Shown here: positions 24,601 to 33,422 of the stretch, in pieces | Numbering within the stretch: the first letter of the stretch is position 1 | Layout of the letters: the number at the start of each line of letters is the position of its first letter | Source: Candidatus Scatomonas merdavium | Lineage (GTDB): Bacteria > Bacillota > Clostridia > Lachnospirales > Lachnospiraceae | Direction: 5' to 3' | Assembly (NCBI GenBank): GCA_018716575.1 | Contig: DVJR01000169.1 | Coordinates: 1 to 34,329 of the forward strand | DNA length: 34,329 bases | Notes under the pieces: generated by a model | Seen by the model: the letters and a program-made list of their open reading frames with translations, nothing else | What the model was told of the DNA's origin: nothing | Databases searched by the model: none | Program-made: the position numbers and the translations under genes

Positions 24601-27600
24601 TAGCGATCATAGCCGCAATCAGATCCGGCGTCCTTCCGAATCCCAGCCCCACGCACTGGCCCGGCTGTACTCCCGCTTCCCGCAGAAGCGCCGCCAGCCC
24701 GCAGGCACGGCGTTCCAGCATATCCCTTGTCATAACCTGGCCGTGGAATACGATAGCCGGCGCATCCGGCCCGGCCTTTACCTTCTGCTCAATAAACCGG
24801 TGAATGGGCAGATTGACAAAAGGCGTAGCCGCATAGCGCGGCGCCTCCACATACGTTTCATAATCAGCCGGGCACAGCGGTGATATTTCATCCAGCGTCA
24901 GCGCTCTCCCCGACAGGATCTCCCGCAGAATCTGACGCAGACAGCGTCCGTAAAAACGAATGGTATTTTCTTCAAACAGGCTGGACGCGCTTGCCATCTG
25001 GAAGCTGTAGCAGCTTCCCTGCCGCGCCGTCTCCACTGTCATATCCATTTTCACCGTTCCTGTGATGACCGGCAGAAATTCCATCGGTTTTCCATCCAGA
25101 ACAAAAGCCGCCGTATCCACAGGACTCTGCGAAAACATAACCTGATACAAGGGATTCTGGGCGCTCCGCGGCAGCTTCAGCAGTGCCAGAAGCTCTTCCA
25201 GAGAAATTTCCTGATGATCCAGCAGCCCCGTAACCTCGCTGCGCACCTCCTGGAGGTACGCCTCCGTCCGCCTGCCGCCCTCCGGTCGGAGACGCAGAGG
25301 CAGCGTATTGATAAACGGCCCGCAGATCGCGCCTGTTCCCGGATGAAGCCTTCCCGCTACCGGCGTTCCGATCAGGAAATCTTCCCGTCCGGAAAGCTTC
25401 GACACCAGAATTCCATAGACCCCCAGAAACAGCATAAAGCTGGTAATGCCGTGGTCACGGCAGTATTCATCACAGGCCGCGCTCTCTTTTTCTGTCAACG
25501 ACCAGCGGTATTCACTGCCTTTAAAATCAAAGGTATGCGGGCGTGGGAAATCAGAGGGCAGCGTCAGAAGTTCCGGCAGGTTTTCCAGATGCCTGCACCA
25601 ATAATCCTTCTCTCTCTCCCTTCCTCGTTCCGGCTCCTCCTCCAGGTATACGGAATAATCCGTATAAGAAAGAGGCACCTGCAGCTCCAGGCCGCAATAT
25701 GCTTCGTTCAGCCGCTTCAGTACCAGCGGAGTGCTCATACCGTCGCCTATGATGTGATGGCTGTCTATAAAAAGAATTCTGTTCCCGTCCGGTTCCTGCC
25801 AGATAGCTGCCCGCAGCAGCGGAGCGCAGCCCAGATCAAAGGGCCGCAGAAATTTTCCGGACACTTCCGCAAAATCCGCCCCCTCCAGCCACTCCAGGGC
25901 AAAAGGCACCGTCTCTGCCACACGGGCGCTGATGCGTCCCTTTTCCTGCACAAAAGCCGTACGGAACACCTCGTCCGCACGAATCAGAGCGCGGAAGGCC
26001 TCCTGAAGCTTCGCCGCGTCCGCCTCCTTCGGCAGACGGAATGCTCCGGGCATATTATAGGCGATTCCCGTAGGATCCAGCCACGACTGGACATAGATCC
26101 CCTGCTGCATTGGAGAAAGCGGATAGCTTTCCCGCCGCTCTGCCTTCCGGATCATCCGAAGCGGCTCAGCCCCGCTGTCCTGGCTTCCCTCCCCTCCGTC
26201 TTTCTGCAGATGGCGCGCCAGGCGCACAGCCGTACGGCATGCATACAGATCGGCAACCCGCACAGAGCAGCCGAAGGCTGCCTCCAGCCCGGCAATAGCT
26301 TCCATAGCATTCAGAGAGTTCCCGCCAGACAGAAAATAATCACTGTTTCCGTCCAGATCTTCCCTTCCCAGCACAGAACGGAAAATATCCAGCACCTTTC
26401 CTGCGGATGCCGTGATATGCCCTGCCGAACCCGTGCCTGCCTGCTTCCGCAGTACAGGTTCAGGCAGGCGCCGTTCATCAATCTTTCCGCCCGCAGTCAC
26501 CGGCAGTTCATCCAGCCGCATGATGCAGGATGGTATCATGTAATAGGGCAGATAAGTGGCTGCAAAGGAAAGAAGCTCTGTCTCCTCCAGCACAGTATCA
26601 GAGCAGTAATAGGCAGTCAGCACCGGCTGGCTCTCCACCTGGCAGACACGCGCAGCAGCTGCACGGACACCGGGATATTCGGCAATACAGGCCGCCACTT
26701 CACTGGGCTCGATCCGCAGCCCCCGCAGCTTCACCTGATCATCCAGCCTTCCGGCCAGCACAATCTCCCCGTCGTCTGTCCAGCATGCAGAGTCTCCGGT
26801 ATCATACATTTTCTCTTTATCTTCGAAAGGATTTTCCACAAAGCTCTTTTCTGTCAGCTCCGGCGCATTGCGGTAGCCGCGCCCGACACAGAGCCCGCCC
26901 ACGTACAGTCGTCCGAACACACCGGTGGGCAGCGGATTCAGCCATTTATCCAGCACATAAAGGCGGCAGTTGTCCATTGGACGCCCGGCTGTAATCTGCT
27001 TGGCATGGGACAACTCTTTTAAGCTTACGCCCACCGTTGTCTCAGAGGGTCCGTATTGATTATAGAGCTTCGCTCCCGTAATATTTTTCAGCTTCTTCAG
27101 CAGGCTGGCCGGAAACGCCTCTCCGCCGCAGAGTATCCCTTCCATATGACGGACCGCTCCGCAGAACTCCGGCTCCTTCAGAAAAGCCTCCAGGCGGGAC
27201 GGGGTCAGCGAACAGAATCCCACCGCGTAGCCGCGGATCAGCGCCGCCAGCCTTTTCGGGGATTCCTGTTCTTCTCCATCCGCAATCACAATTGTTTTTC
27301 CATTTAACAGAGGGACGATACTCTCCAGCATAAACGCATCAAAGCCCACGCTACAGATAGAAAGCACCGCTCCCTTCCCGTAGATATTCTCCATGGCCTG
27401 AGCCAGGTTCAGAAGGTTCTTCTGCGTAATCTCCACGCCCTTTGGAGTCCCTGTGCTTCCCGATGTATACACCACATAAGCCAGGCTGTCCGGCTTCACC
27501 GGAACCTGGGGCACCTGCCCGGTATTCTGTTCCACCTCTTCTGCAAATACTACCGGAATATCCGGCTCTCCCAGTCCGCTGCGCTCCAGGATCTCACGGG

Positions 27601-29296
27601 CCGTTACCAGAAGGCCTGCGCCGCTCTGCGTCAGAATTCTCCGGATTCTGCCCGCAGGAAGATCCGGGGACAAAAGCATCCAGGCACATCCGGCACGCAG
27701 CACGCCGGCCATAGTCTCCAGCAGTTCAAATCCCCTGGGCAGCAGCACCGCCACCAGCGCCTGATCCCCTCCGGAAGCAGACAGCACCGCCCCTGAAATA
27801 TCAAACGCCCGCATCAGCAGGGCCTGGTACGTCAGTCTTTCCCCCCGGAAAATAGCGGCAACCCGCCTCGGATATTCATCCGAAGAGGTTTCCAGCGCAT
27901 CAAAGACCGACCGCTCCTCCAGATAGCGGCCTGTCCGGTTAAAGGTATATAAGACACGTTCCCTTTCATCTGTCGTCAGCACGGAAAGCTGGCGTATGGG
28001 CTTCTCCGGATTTGCCAGAGCCTCCAGCAGAATGTTGCAGATAGTATGATGCAGCCGTTCAATCTCTTCCCTGGCAAAAAACTGGGTCAGATAATCATAA
28101 TCTATGGAATAGCATTTGCTGTCTGCCATGTTTGTCACATGGATGCAGAGCTGCTCCGCCTGATAGCCGCTGTAATGCCATCGTCCGGAAATCAGCACGG
28201 ACGCATCCCGGCTCTCTACAGCCTGGCTGTTCTGGTAGGACAGGGCAATATTGAACAGACGCCCCTCCCCTTTGTTCCTGCTCTGATAAATTTTCTCGAT
28301 ATGGGAATACGGAAACCTCTGGTGCTTGAGCAGATCGAACCACGCTCCTGTCAGTTCCCGGTTAAACTCATTCCAGCTCCAGCTGTCGTCAATCCGGTTA
28401 AAAAACGGCAGAGTTGTCACGAACATGCCCGTAGTCCGCTTAAAAACATAGTTGGTGCGGTTCATAATCGGTACGCCGATCGTAAAGCGGTCTGCGCCCC
28501 CGATCCGTTTAAAATAAATGGCCAGAGCCATATAAAAGACAGCAAAAGGAGCCACGCGGTTTTCCGTACAGAACCGGTACACCGCATGGTTGAGCACCTG
28601 AGGCAGGTCAAAAGAAACCCGGCTGCCGAGAGGGCTCACAACTGCGCTGCTGACAGCCTTCAGCACCGACGGCTCACCGGATTCTTCCAGGATCTGCTCC
28701 CAGTATTTTCTGTCCTTCTCATAAGCCCTGGAACTGAGATAGTTTTGTTCTTCTTTTATATGTAATTCATAGCTGGGAGATTTCTCAAGCCCTGCAGGCT
28801 TCCCGTCCAGCAGGTTCAGATACGTCTGTGCGATCCGGTTGCAGACCATCAGCTGCGCCCACCCGTCAGAAATGATGTGGTGCATCTTCACCAGCACGCC
28901 TCCGGAATTTTCTCCTGCCCGGAACAGGATAAACCGATACAGCGGTCCGTCAAACACAGGAATCGGCTCTCTGGTCATCGCTGCCTCCCAGCTCTCGATC
29001 CCTTCTCTGCTGGTATGGGACAGATCATAGACCGGAAATTCCTCTTTCACAAACGGTGCATGATACTGCACCGGATCTCCGCCGGCACTCTGTTCGATCC
29101 GCGCCCGCAGAGAATCGTCCGCCTCCAGAACCATCTGTATGCTTTTCTGAAGCAGTACAAAATCCACACGCCCTTCTACCTGAATCGTAGCGCTCAGATT
29201 GTTAACAGAAGTTCCTTTCAGAGAACATTCCAGATTCCAGATATTTTTCTGACTTAAAGACAGCGGAAAACGCTGTCCGTAATCTTTCGTTTCCAT
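21641..29296 (-). CDS. Nonribosomal peptide synthetase C-A-T-C-A-T-reductase
   Basis: This 2551-residue synthetase has domains in the following order. C1 (about 7-440) has HHIISDG at 139-145. A1 (about 460-930) has YVVYTSGSTGTPKG at 607 and GGKID. T1 has FLSGGNSL with Ser994. C2 (about 1040-1470) has HHIIGDG at 1180. A2 (about 1560-2010) has VMFTSGSTGKPKG at 1639. T2 has FFEQGGTSLEAL with Ser2083. The thioester reductase (about 2190-2551) has LTGATGFFGVHLL at 2196 and YVKSK. There is no epimerase or thioesterase. A condensation domain at the very N-terminus suggests N-acylation of residue 1, and the reductase suggests release of an aldehyde or alcohol. Long Ala/Glu/Pro-rich linkers flank T2. 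The ATG at 29294-29296 is chosen because an upstream TTG extension coincides with the promoter; the ribosome site is weak. Confidence 0.95.
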   Translation of the reverse strand: METKDYGQRFPLSLSQKNIWNLECSLKGTSVNNLSATIQVEGRVDFVLLQKSIQMVLEADDSLRARIEQSAGGDPVQYHAPFVKEEFPVYDLSHTSREGIESWEAAMTREPIPVFDGPLYRFILFRAGENSGGVLVKMHHIISDGWAQLMVCNRIAQTYLNLLDGKPAGLEKSPSYELHIKEEQNYLSSRAYEKDRKYWEQILEESGEPSVLKAVSSAVVSPLGSRVSFDLPQVLNHAVYRFCTENRVAPFAVFYMALAIYFKRIGGADRFTIGVPIMNRTNYVFKRTTGMFVTTLPFFNRIDDSWSWNEFNRELTGAWFDLLKHQRFPYSHIEKIYQSRNKGEGRLFNIALSYQNSQAVESRDASVLISGRWHYSGYQAEQLCIHVTNMADSKCYSIDYDYLTQFFAREEIERLHHTICNILLEALANPEKPIRQLSVLTTDERERVLYTFNRTGRYLEERSVFDALETSSDEYPRRVAAIFRGERLTYQALLMRAFDISGAVLSASGGDQALVAVLLPRGFELLETMAGVLRAGCAWMLLSPDLPAGRIRRILTQSGAGLLVTAREILERSGLGEPDIPVVFAEEVEQNTGQVPQVPVKPDSLAYVVYTSGSTGTPKGVEITQKNLLNLAQAMENIYGKGAVLSICSVGFDAFMLESIVPLLNGKTIVIADGEEQESPKRLAALIRGYAVGFCSLTPSRLEAFLKEPEFCGAVRHMEGILCGGEAFPASLLKKLKNITGAKLYNQYGPSETTVGVSLKELSHAKQITAGRPMDNCRLYVLDKWLNPLPTGVFGRLYVGGLCVGRGYRNAPELTEKSFVENPFEDKEKMYDTGDSACWTDDGEIVLAGRLDDQVKLRGLRIEPSEVAACIAEYPGVRAAAARVCQVESQPVLTAYYCSDTVLEETELLSFAATYLPYYMIPSCIMRLDELPVTAGGKIDERRLPEPVLRKQAGTGSAGHITASAGKVLDIFRSVLGREDLDGNSDYFLSGGNSLNAMEAIAGLEAAFGCSVRVADLYACRTAVRLARHLQKDGGEGSQDSGAEPLRMIRKAERRESYPLSPMQQGIYVQSWLDPTGIAYNMPGAFRLPKEADAAKLQEAFRALIRADEVFRTAFVQEKGRISARVAETVPFALEWLEGADFAEVSGKFLRPFDLGCAPLLRAAIWQEPDGNRILFIDSHHIIGDGMSTPLVLKRLNEAYCGLELQVPLSYTDYSVYLEEEPERGREREKDYWCRHLENLPELLTLPSDFPRPHTFDFKGSEYRWSLTEKESAACDEYCRDHGITSFMLFLGVYGILVSKLSGREDFLIGTPVAGRLHPGTGAICGPFINTLPLRLRPEGGRRTEAYLQEVRSEVTGLLDHQEISLEELLALLKLPRSAQNPLYQVMFSQSPVDTAAFVLDGKPMEFLPVITGTVKMDMTVETARQGSCYSFQMASASSLFEENTIRFYGRCLRQILREILSGRALTLDEISPLCPADYETYVEAPRYAATPFVNLPIHRFIEQKVKAGPDAPAIVFHGQVMTRDMLERRACGLAALLREAGVQPGQCVGLGFGRTPDLIAAMIAILKNGCAYVPLLPSFPKERLAYMLETAGAEYVLCDRKTAARLPEGLPCRVFEAAERLEDGFEDAAVKDEDLVNVMFTSGSTGKPKGVMLRHRAVSSLFVSIRELLSRAAGPILCTTNVVFDSFIGESLFPLAMGKTVVLTDEEEMMLPWKLAAIIEESGAEIFQVTPARLQMCLGNEAFCRAAASLKLVLLGGEVLTPQLLDKLHKATDAVSVNMYGPTEATVYMTMIDVKPGDHITIGRPLYNGRIYVLDEKMRPVMPTGCGELYMAGECLARGYISRPDLTEQAFLPDPFVPGERMYKSGDMGRLRLDGSYDFLGRRDSQVKLNGQRVELDEITGAILESGCAKQAATVAIRKEDGSMELCSFYQPDSRVENCQSCLMERIRKVLPVYMVPSRVLPIENMPLTASSKIDLRALTAMATEGIRHALKEDEAHRVSAAEPVKAVPEKAAAQAETAAEQDAAPVRDTEIRRAEPSPAPKKQEKAASADGVRFVLDIWGQVLTKQELDPEQSFFEQGGTSLEALSVLSLYFNHGLEMSLSQFYEYPEARRQAELLGLNLSETDETEEKLADAAAAGEIRETASGKIAADAGYRTEAAGACAEKRQHVLVPPEEPIWEEPEAEKRQGRKKGIMLTGATGFFGVHLLKALLDKGESGIICLVRGGERRLLECLTWYFGSGFAMRSRKRLTVIDGDLTKERLGLEEQDYARLAGNVGEIYHAAADVRHYAADEEAFLRTNVEGTRCILELARRSGARLYHMSTCSVSGEQLKDGRPGAVFTENDYDIGQIWEDNIYVKSKYLAEGLVLEARESGMETKIFRLGRLVGRASDGVFQKNPDTNAFYLLMRAFYRVGAVPRTIAETSVDLTPVDYAAEAVLALKDGPGTVFHIIHPDPPTTGQVAEELQAGIRIVSDGEFTELLSRTAVGPAREQVSVLIDYWYHIRLKPPVIQVSGEQTKDSLARAGFRFDIPSPGELLESFTMQETWPAEEE

Positions 29297-29348
29297 ATTG
29301 CCCGTCAAACCCCTATGTTTTCCGTCAGATACAGTATACTCATCTATA

Positions 29349-29377
29349 TTTATACCCTTTTTTTTATCCAAAATCAA
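29349..29377 (-). promoter_or_regulatory. Candidate sigma-A promoter of the synthetase operon
   Basis: Reading the minus strand, TTGATT (29372-29377), a 17-bp A-rich spacer and TATAAA (29349-29354) give a good promoter with a leader of about 45 nt before the ATG at 29296. This argues against the longer in-frame TTG start at 29377, which would be the -35 itself. Confidence 0.55.
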
Positions 29378-29429
29378 CCTTTTCTTCAGTTTCAGACACC
29401 CGATCCAGGCCTTTTCATACTTTCCCCAA

Positions 29430-29445
29430 AAATATTGGAATATTT
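29430..29445. promoter_or_regulatory. Palindromic candidate operator in the divergent control region
   Basis: AAATATT-GG-AATATTT is a perfect inverted repeat with 7-bp arms. It lies 53 bp upstream of the synthetase -35 and 85 bp upstream of the transporter -35, in a 409-bp gene-free stretch (29297-29705). It could bind a dimeric regulator controlling both directions. No regulator with a DNA-binding domain is encoded in the operon. Confidence 0.35.
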
Positions 29446-29529
29446 ATCCATTTTCCGCGGTTTTTCCTCTCCTGTGCCCCCTCTTTTCCGGCGTTGTATG
29501 CCTGGCCTTCCGTACCATTCCTTCCGGGT

Positions 29530-29558
29530 TTGACAGCCGTATTTGAATCCTTTATAAT
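29530..29558 (+). promoter_or_regulatory. Consensus sigma-A promoter of the ABC transporter gene
   Basis: TTGACA (29530-29535) and TATAAT (29553-29558) with a 17-bp spacer match the sigma-A consensus at every position. Transcription from about 29565 leaves a leader of about 140 nt before the ATG at 29706. Confidence 0.75.
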
Positions 29559-29600
29559 GAATCCTGATTATTTATACTGTGAATACTTTTCTGAAAAAAC

Positions 29601-29684
29601 GGCCCGTCGGAGGCGGGCCTGACACGGCAAAATGAGGGGGAAGCAGGCCGGAAGCCTGACAGACATATCACTGTTTTCTGACAG
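29601..29684 (+). promoter_or_regulatory. Structured 5' leader of the ABC transporter gene
   Basis: The leader contains a hairpin GGCCCG/CGGGCC (29601-29606 with 29614-29619), a second stem CAGGC/GCCTG (29644-29648 with 29654-29658) and two direct copies of CTGACAG (29656-29662 and 29678-29684). AAGGAG follows at 29691-29696. No T run follows the stems, so they are not terminators. The repeats could be a binding site or simply chance. Confidence 0.3.
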
Positions 29685-29705
29685 AATAAAAAGGAGTAAT
29701 GGCAT

Positions 29706-32700
29706 ATGCTTCAGATCATGCACATCTGCAAAACCTATAAAACCGGCAATCTGGTGCAAAAGGCACTGGATGACGTATCTCTGTGCCTGCGCGAAAATGA
29801 GTTCGTGGCGATTCTGGGCCCCAGCGGTTCCGGCAAAACCACACTTCTGAACATCATCGGAGGCCTGGATCGGTACGACAGCGGCGACCTGGTCATAAAC
29901 GGCATTTCCACCCGGAAATACCGGGACCGGGACCGGGATTCCTACCGGAACCATACCATCGGCTTTGTTTTCCAGAGCTATAACCTGATTCCTCACCAGA
30001 CCATACTGGCCAATGTGGAACTGGCGCTGACCATTTCCGGCGTTTCCAAAACTGAACGCAGAAAACGGGCCTGCCGCGCTCTGGAGCAGGTAGGTCTGGG
30101 AGATCAGCTGCACAAAAGACCCAGCCAGCTCTCCGGAGGACAGATGCAGCGTGTAGCTATTGCCCGGGCGCTGGTCAATGATCCCGACGTGCTGCTGGCC
30201 GACGAGCCCACCGGAGCCCTCGACAGCGAAACCAGTGTTCAGGTCATGGAGCTTCTGAAAGAGGTGGCCCGGGACCGGCTGGTGGTTATGGTCACTCACA
30301 ACCCGGAGCTGGCCGAAGCCTACGCTACCAGGATCGTCCATCTGAAGGACGGAAAAATCCGTTCCGACACCCATCCCTTCCGCCCGGACGGCGGCCTGCC
30401 CGCTGCACCTGTGCATAAAAATATGGGAAAAGCCTCTATGTCTTTCCTGACCGCGCTGTCCCTGAGCTTTAATAATCTCCGGACGAAAAAGGCAAGAACA
30501 CTTCTTACTTCCTTTGCCGGCTCCATCGGCATCATCGGAATCGCCCTGATTCTGTCACTGTCCAACGGAGTAAATACCTATATCAAATCCGTGGAGGAGG
30601 ACACGCTCTCTGAATATCCGCTGGAGCTTCAGAGTACGGAGATGGACTTTGCCTCCATGATGTCCGGCATGGGCAGCACCAGCGACTCTTCCGGTGAAGG
30701 TGAGGTCACGATTCTGGAGATGGTCACAAATATGTTTTCTACGGTCAACGCCAACGATCTGGCAGCCTTCAAGGAATACCTGGACAGCGGAGAAAGCGGC
30801 ATCGAACAATACGCCAACGCCATCGAATATGTATACAATGTGGCTCCGCAGATTTACCGGAGCAATGCTGACGGTACCGTCCGTCAGGTCAACCCGGACA
30901 GCTCTTTTTCTGCTCTTGGTCTGGGCTCCTCCGCCAGCTCCAGCAGCCTTATGTCCTCTATGATGAGCACAGACGTCTTCTATGAGATGCCTGAAAACAC
31001 AGCGCTGTTTGAGGATCAGTACGAGGTGAAGGCCGGCCGCTGGCCGGAAGCCTGGAACGAATGCGTGCTCGTCCTCTCCCCCCGCGGCAGCATCAGTGAT
31101 TTTATGCTGTACACGCTGGGTCTGCGGGATTCCGTGGAGCTGGACAAAATGGTGGAAGAATTTCTGGCGGAGGAACCGGTAGAAGTCCCCGATAACATCC
31201 GTTCCTATTCCTATGACGAATTTCTGGGAATCTCCTTTAAGCTGGTGAACAGCTCCGACTATTACGAATACGATGAAGAATACGGAATCTGGCGGGATAA
31301 AACCGACGATGACAGCTATATGCAGAATCTGGTGGCAGACGGCGAAGACCTGACCATCGTCGGAGTCGTGCAGCAGGCAGAGGGGGTAGCCGCCGGAATG
31401 CTGGAAACCGGCATCGGCTATCCCGCTGACCTGACCCGCCATGTAATGGGCGCAGCTGCCGAAAGCCCCATTGTGCAGGAGCAGCTGGCTGATCCCGATA
31501 CGAATGTCCTTACCGGAACTGCCTTTGGGACAGACAGTCAGAACAGCTTCGACCTGGAATCCCTGTTTTCCATCGATGAAGAGGCGCTGCAGAACGCTTT
31601 TCAGTTCGATGAAAACACTCTGTCAGCAAGCGCTCCGGATTCCGGCTCTTTCGGCATTGATGCCGGCTCCCTGGATGCAGGCTCTGTGGATCTGTCCTCT
31701 ATGGTTGATCCGGACAGCCTGTCTGTAGACATGCCGGAGCTGTCGGGGCTGGATATGGAAAGCCTGCTGTCCGGACTCGACCTGTCCATCTCCCCTGAAG
31801 GCCTGCAAAGTCTGGCATCCGGCCTTTTTGAAGGTTATCAGGACTATGCGGCTTCACACCCCGAGGCGGATTATTCCGGCCTGGGCGATTCCTTCCTGGC
31901 CTATCTTCAGACAGATGCAGCCCGTCAGACTCTGTCGGACTGTCTGGAACAGATCCTGGCCGACACCGAGGTCACCGTTTCCACCGATGCTCTGAAACAG
32001 CTGATCCGGGATTTGATGGACGGATATCAGCAGTACGCTGCTGACAACGGACTGACTGACCCGGATCGCTTCGACGAATACCTTGCCATGTATCTGGAGA
32101 CAGATGAAGCCCGGCAGATCATTGCCGACGGTGCCTCCGGAGTCGTTCAGATTTCCGGCGAACCGGATCTCTCCTCTGAGCAGCTTCAGGCCTGCGCCAG
32201 CGCTCTGCTGAACGGGTACCAGCAGTATGCCGTGGAAAACGGACTTCCCGATCCTTCAAAAATGGGAGAACATTTTTCCGCCTATCTGGCGACACCGGAA
32301 GGCAGCAGCCGCCTTACCGAAGGGCTCCGGAATACCATCAATATGGATGTGCTGCAGCAGCAGATCGGTTCTGCCATGCAGGAATACATGGCATCTGCCG
32401 CAGACGCCTATTCCTCTGCCGTGGCCCAGCTTCTGCAAAGCCAGATCACTTCCGTGATGCAGCAGGTCATCAGCCAGATCAGTCAGAGCATGGCTGCCGC
32501 CATGGAAGAATACATGGGACAGATGAGCGCCGGGCTGGAGGATGCTTTCACAGTCGATCAGGACGCCTTTGCTTCAGCTATCACCGTCAATATGGATCAG
32601 GAAGAGCTGACGGAGCTGCTGGTATCCCTGATGTCAGCGGAGAATACCACTTATGACAGCGTGCTTCAGGATCTGGGCTACGCCGATCCGGACGATCCCG

Positions 32701-33272
32701 GTGCCATCAATATTTATCCGGTGGATTTTGAAAGCAAAGGCCGCATCACAGATATTCTGGATGCCTACAACAGCCTGATGGAAGCCCAGGGCAAAGAAGA
32801 CCAGGTCATTAAATATACCGATATGGTGGGGACGCTGATGTCTTCCGTTACGGATATCGTCAACGTGATCAGCTACGTACTGGTGGCCTTTGTGGCGATT
32901 TCCCTGATCGTCTCGTCCATCATGATCGGCGTCATCACCTATATCAGCGTGCTGGAACGCCGGAAGGAAATCGGAATCCTCCGGGCCATCGGAGCTTCGA
33001 AACGGAATGTGGCGCAGGTTTTTAACGCAGAAACGGTCATTATCGGCTTCTGTGCAGGCGCTATGGGAATTATTATCACCCTGATTCTGCTGATCCCGGC
33101 CAATTTCCTGATTCACACCATCGCCGGCCAGCCCGGCATCAGTGCCGCCCTTCCCGTAGTTCCGGCCATAGTACTGATCCTGCTGAGCGTTCTGCTGACG
33201 CTGATCGGCGGGCTGATTCCCTCGCGGAAGGCCGCCAAAAGCGATCCGGTTACGGCGCTTCGGACGGAATAA
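29706..33272 (+). CDS. ABC transporter, fused ATPase and FtsX-type permease with giant extracellular domain
   Basis: The 1188-residue protein begins with a MacB/LolD-like ATPase: Walker [11 protein letters not shown] (residues 37-46), signature QLSGGQMQR (141-149), Walker [10 protein letters not shown] (162-170) and H-loop MVTHN. A first membrane segment lies at about 272-290 ([11 protein letters not shown]). An extracellular region of about 760 residues follows, then three C-terminal membrane segments (about 1053-1080, 1115-1135, 1145-1170) of the FtsX permease type. The ectodomain contains a Ser/Asp/Leu-rich stretch (about 605-700) and three tandem repeats around GYQDYA/GYQQYA at residues 710, 773 and 837. 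Such proteins usually act mechanically on envelope substrates, export peptides or give peptide resistance. It is divergent from the synthetase, so export or self-protection is plausible but not shown. AAGGAG lies 9 bases before the ATG. Confidence 0.93.
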   Translation: MLQIMHICKTYKTGNLVQKALDDVSLCLRENEFVAILGPSGSGKTTLLNIIGGLDRYDSGDLVINGISTRKYRDRDRDSYRNHTIGFVFQSYNLIPHQTILANVELALTISGVSKTERRKRACRALEQVGLGDQLHKRPSQLSGGQMQRVAIARALVNDPDVLLADEPTGALDSETSVQVMELLKEVARDRLVVMVTHNPELAEAYATRIVHLKDGKIRSDTHPFRPDGGLPAAPVHKNMGKASMSFLTALSLSFNNLRTKKARTLLTSFAGSIGIIGIALILSLSNGVNTYIKSVEEDTLSEYPLELQSTEMDFASMMSGMGSTSDSSGEGEVTILEMVTNMFSTVNANDLAAFKEYLDSGESGIEQYANAIEYVYNVAPQIYRSNADGTVRQVNPDSSFSALGLGSSASSSSLMSSMMSTDVFYEMPENTALFEDQYEVKAGRWPEAWNECVLVLSPRGSISDFMLYTLGLRDSVELDKMVEEFLAEEPVEVPDNIRSYSYDEFLGISFKLVNSSDYYEYDEEYGIWRDKTDDDSYMQNLVADGEDLTIVGVVQQAEGVAAGMLETGIGYPADLTRHVMGAAAESPIVQEQLADPDTNVLTGTAFGTDSQNSFDLESLFSIDEEALQNAFQFDENTLSASAPDSGSFGIDAGSLDAGSVDLSSMVDPDSLSVDMPELSGLDMESLLSGLDLSISPEGLQSLASGLFEGYQDYAASHPEADYSGLGDSFLAYLQTDAARQTLSDCLEQILADTEVTVSTDALKQLIRDLMDGYQQYAADNGLTDPDRFDEYLAMYLETDEARQIIADGASGVVQISGEPDLSSEQLQACASALLNGYQQYAVENGLPDPSKMGEHFSAYLATPEGSSRLTEGLRNTINMDVLQQQIGSAMQEYMASAADAYSSAVAQLLQSQITSVMQQVISQISQSMAAAMEEYMGQMSAGLEDAFTVDQDAFASAITVNMDQEELTELLVSLMSAENTTYDSVLQDLGYADPDDPGAINIYPVDFESKGRITDILDAYNSLMEAQGKEDQVIKYTDMVGTLMSSVTDIVNVISYVLVAFVAISLIVSSIMIGVITYISVLERRKEIGILRAIGASKRNVAQVFNAETVIIGFCAGAMGIIITLILLIPANFLIHTIAGQPGISAALPVVPAIVLILLSVLLTLIGGLIPSRKAAKSDPVTALRTE

Positions 33273-33422
33273 GCCTTCTTCCTCTCGCCCGGTTACGGCG
33301 CTGCAGACAGTTTTGGTTATCGCTGCGCCGCGGGCCCGAAAATCTGCCTTTCTGCATCATCCGCGAAACGATTCCACAGGCGGCGTACCATTTCACAGGG
33401 CGCCGCCTGTTCCCGTAACCGG
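33246..33422. repeat. Three copies of CCGGTTACGG around the ABC transporter end
   Basis: CCGGTTACGG occurs directly at 33246-33255 (inside the transporter 3' end) and 33289-33298. In the latter two direct copies the match extends to 14 bases, CCGGTTACGGCGCT. A third copy lies inverted at 33413-33422. The spacing (43 bp, then about 115 bp) shows no clear mobile element. A local duplication of the transporter end is one explanation. Confidence 0.35.

Noticed and set aside
25214-27022. A 602-residue plus-strand open frame opposite the synthetase
   Set aside because: It is an antisense shadow of the A1-C2 region, with no domain motifs or ribosome site. All synthetase motifs are intact on the other strand.
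29297-29377. TTG start of the synthetase 27 codons upstream
   Set aside because: The TTG is part of the candidate -35 box, the extra residues do not resemble condensation domains, and the ATG at 29296 begins directly before the C-domain motif.
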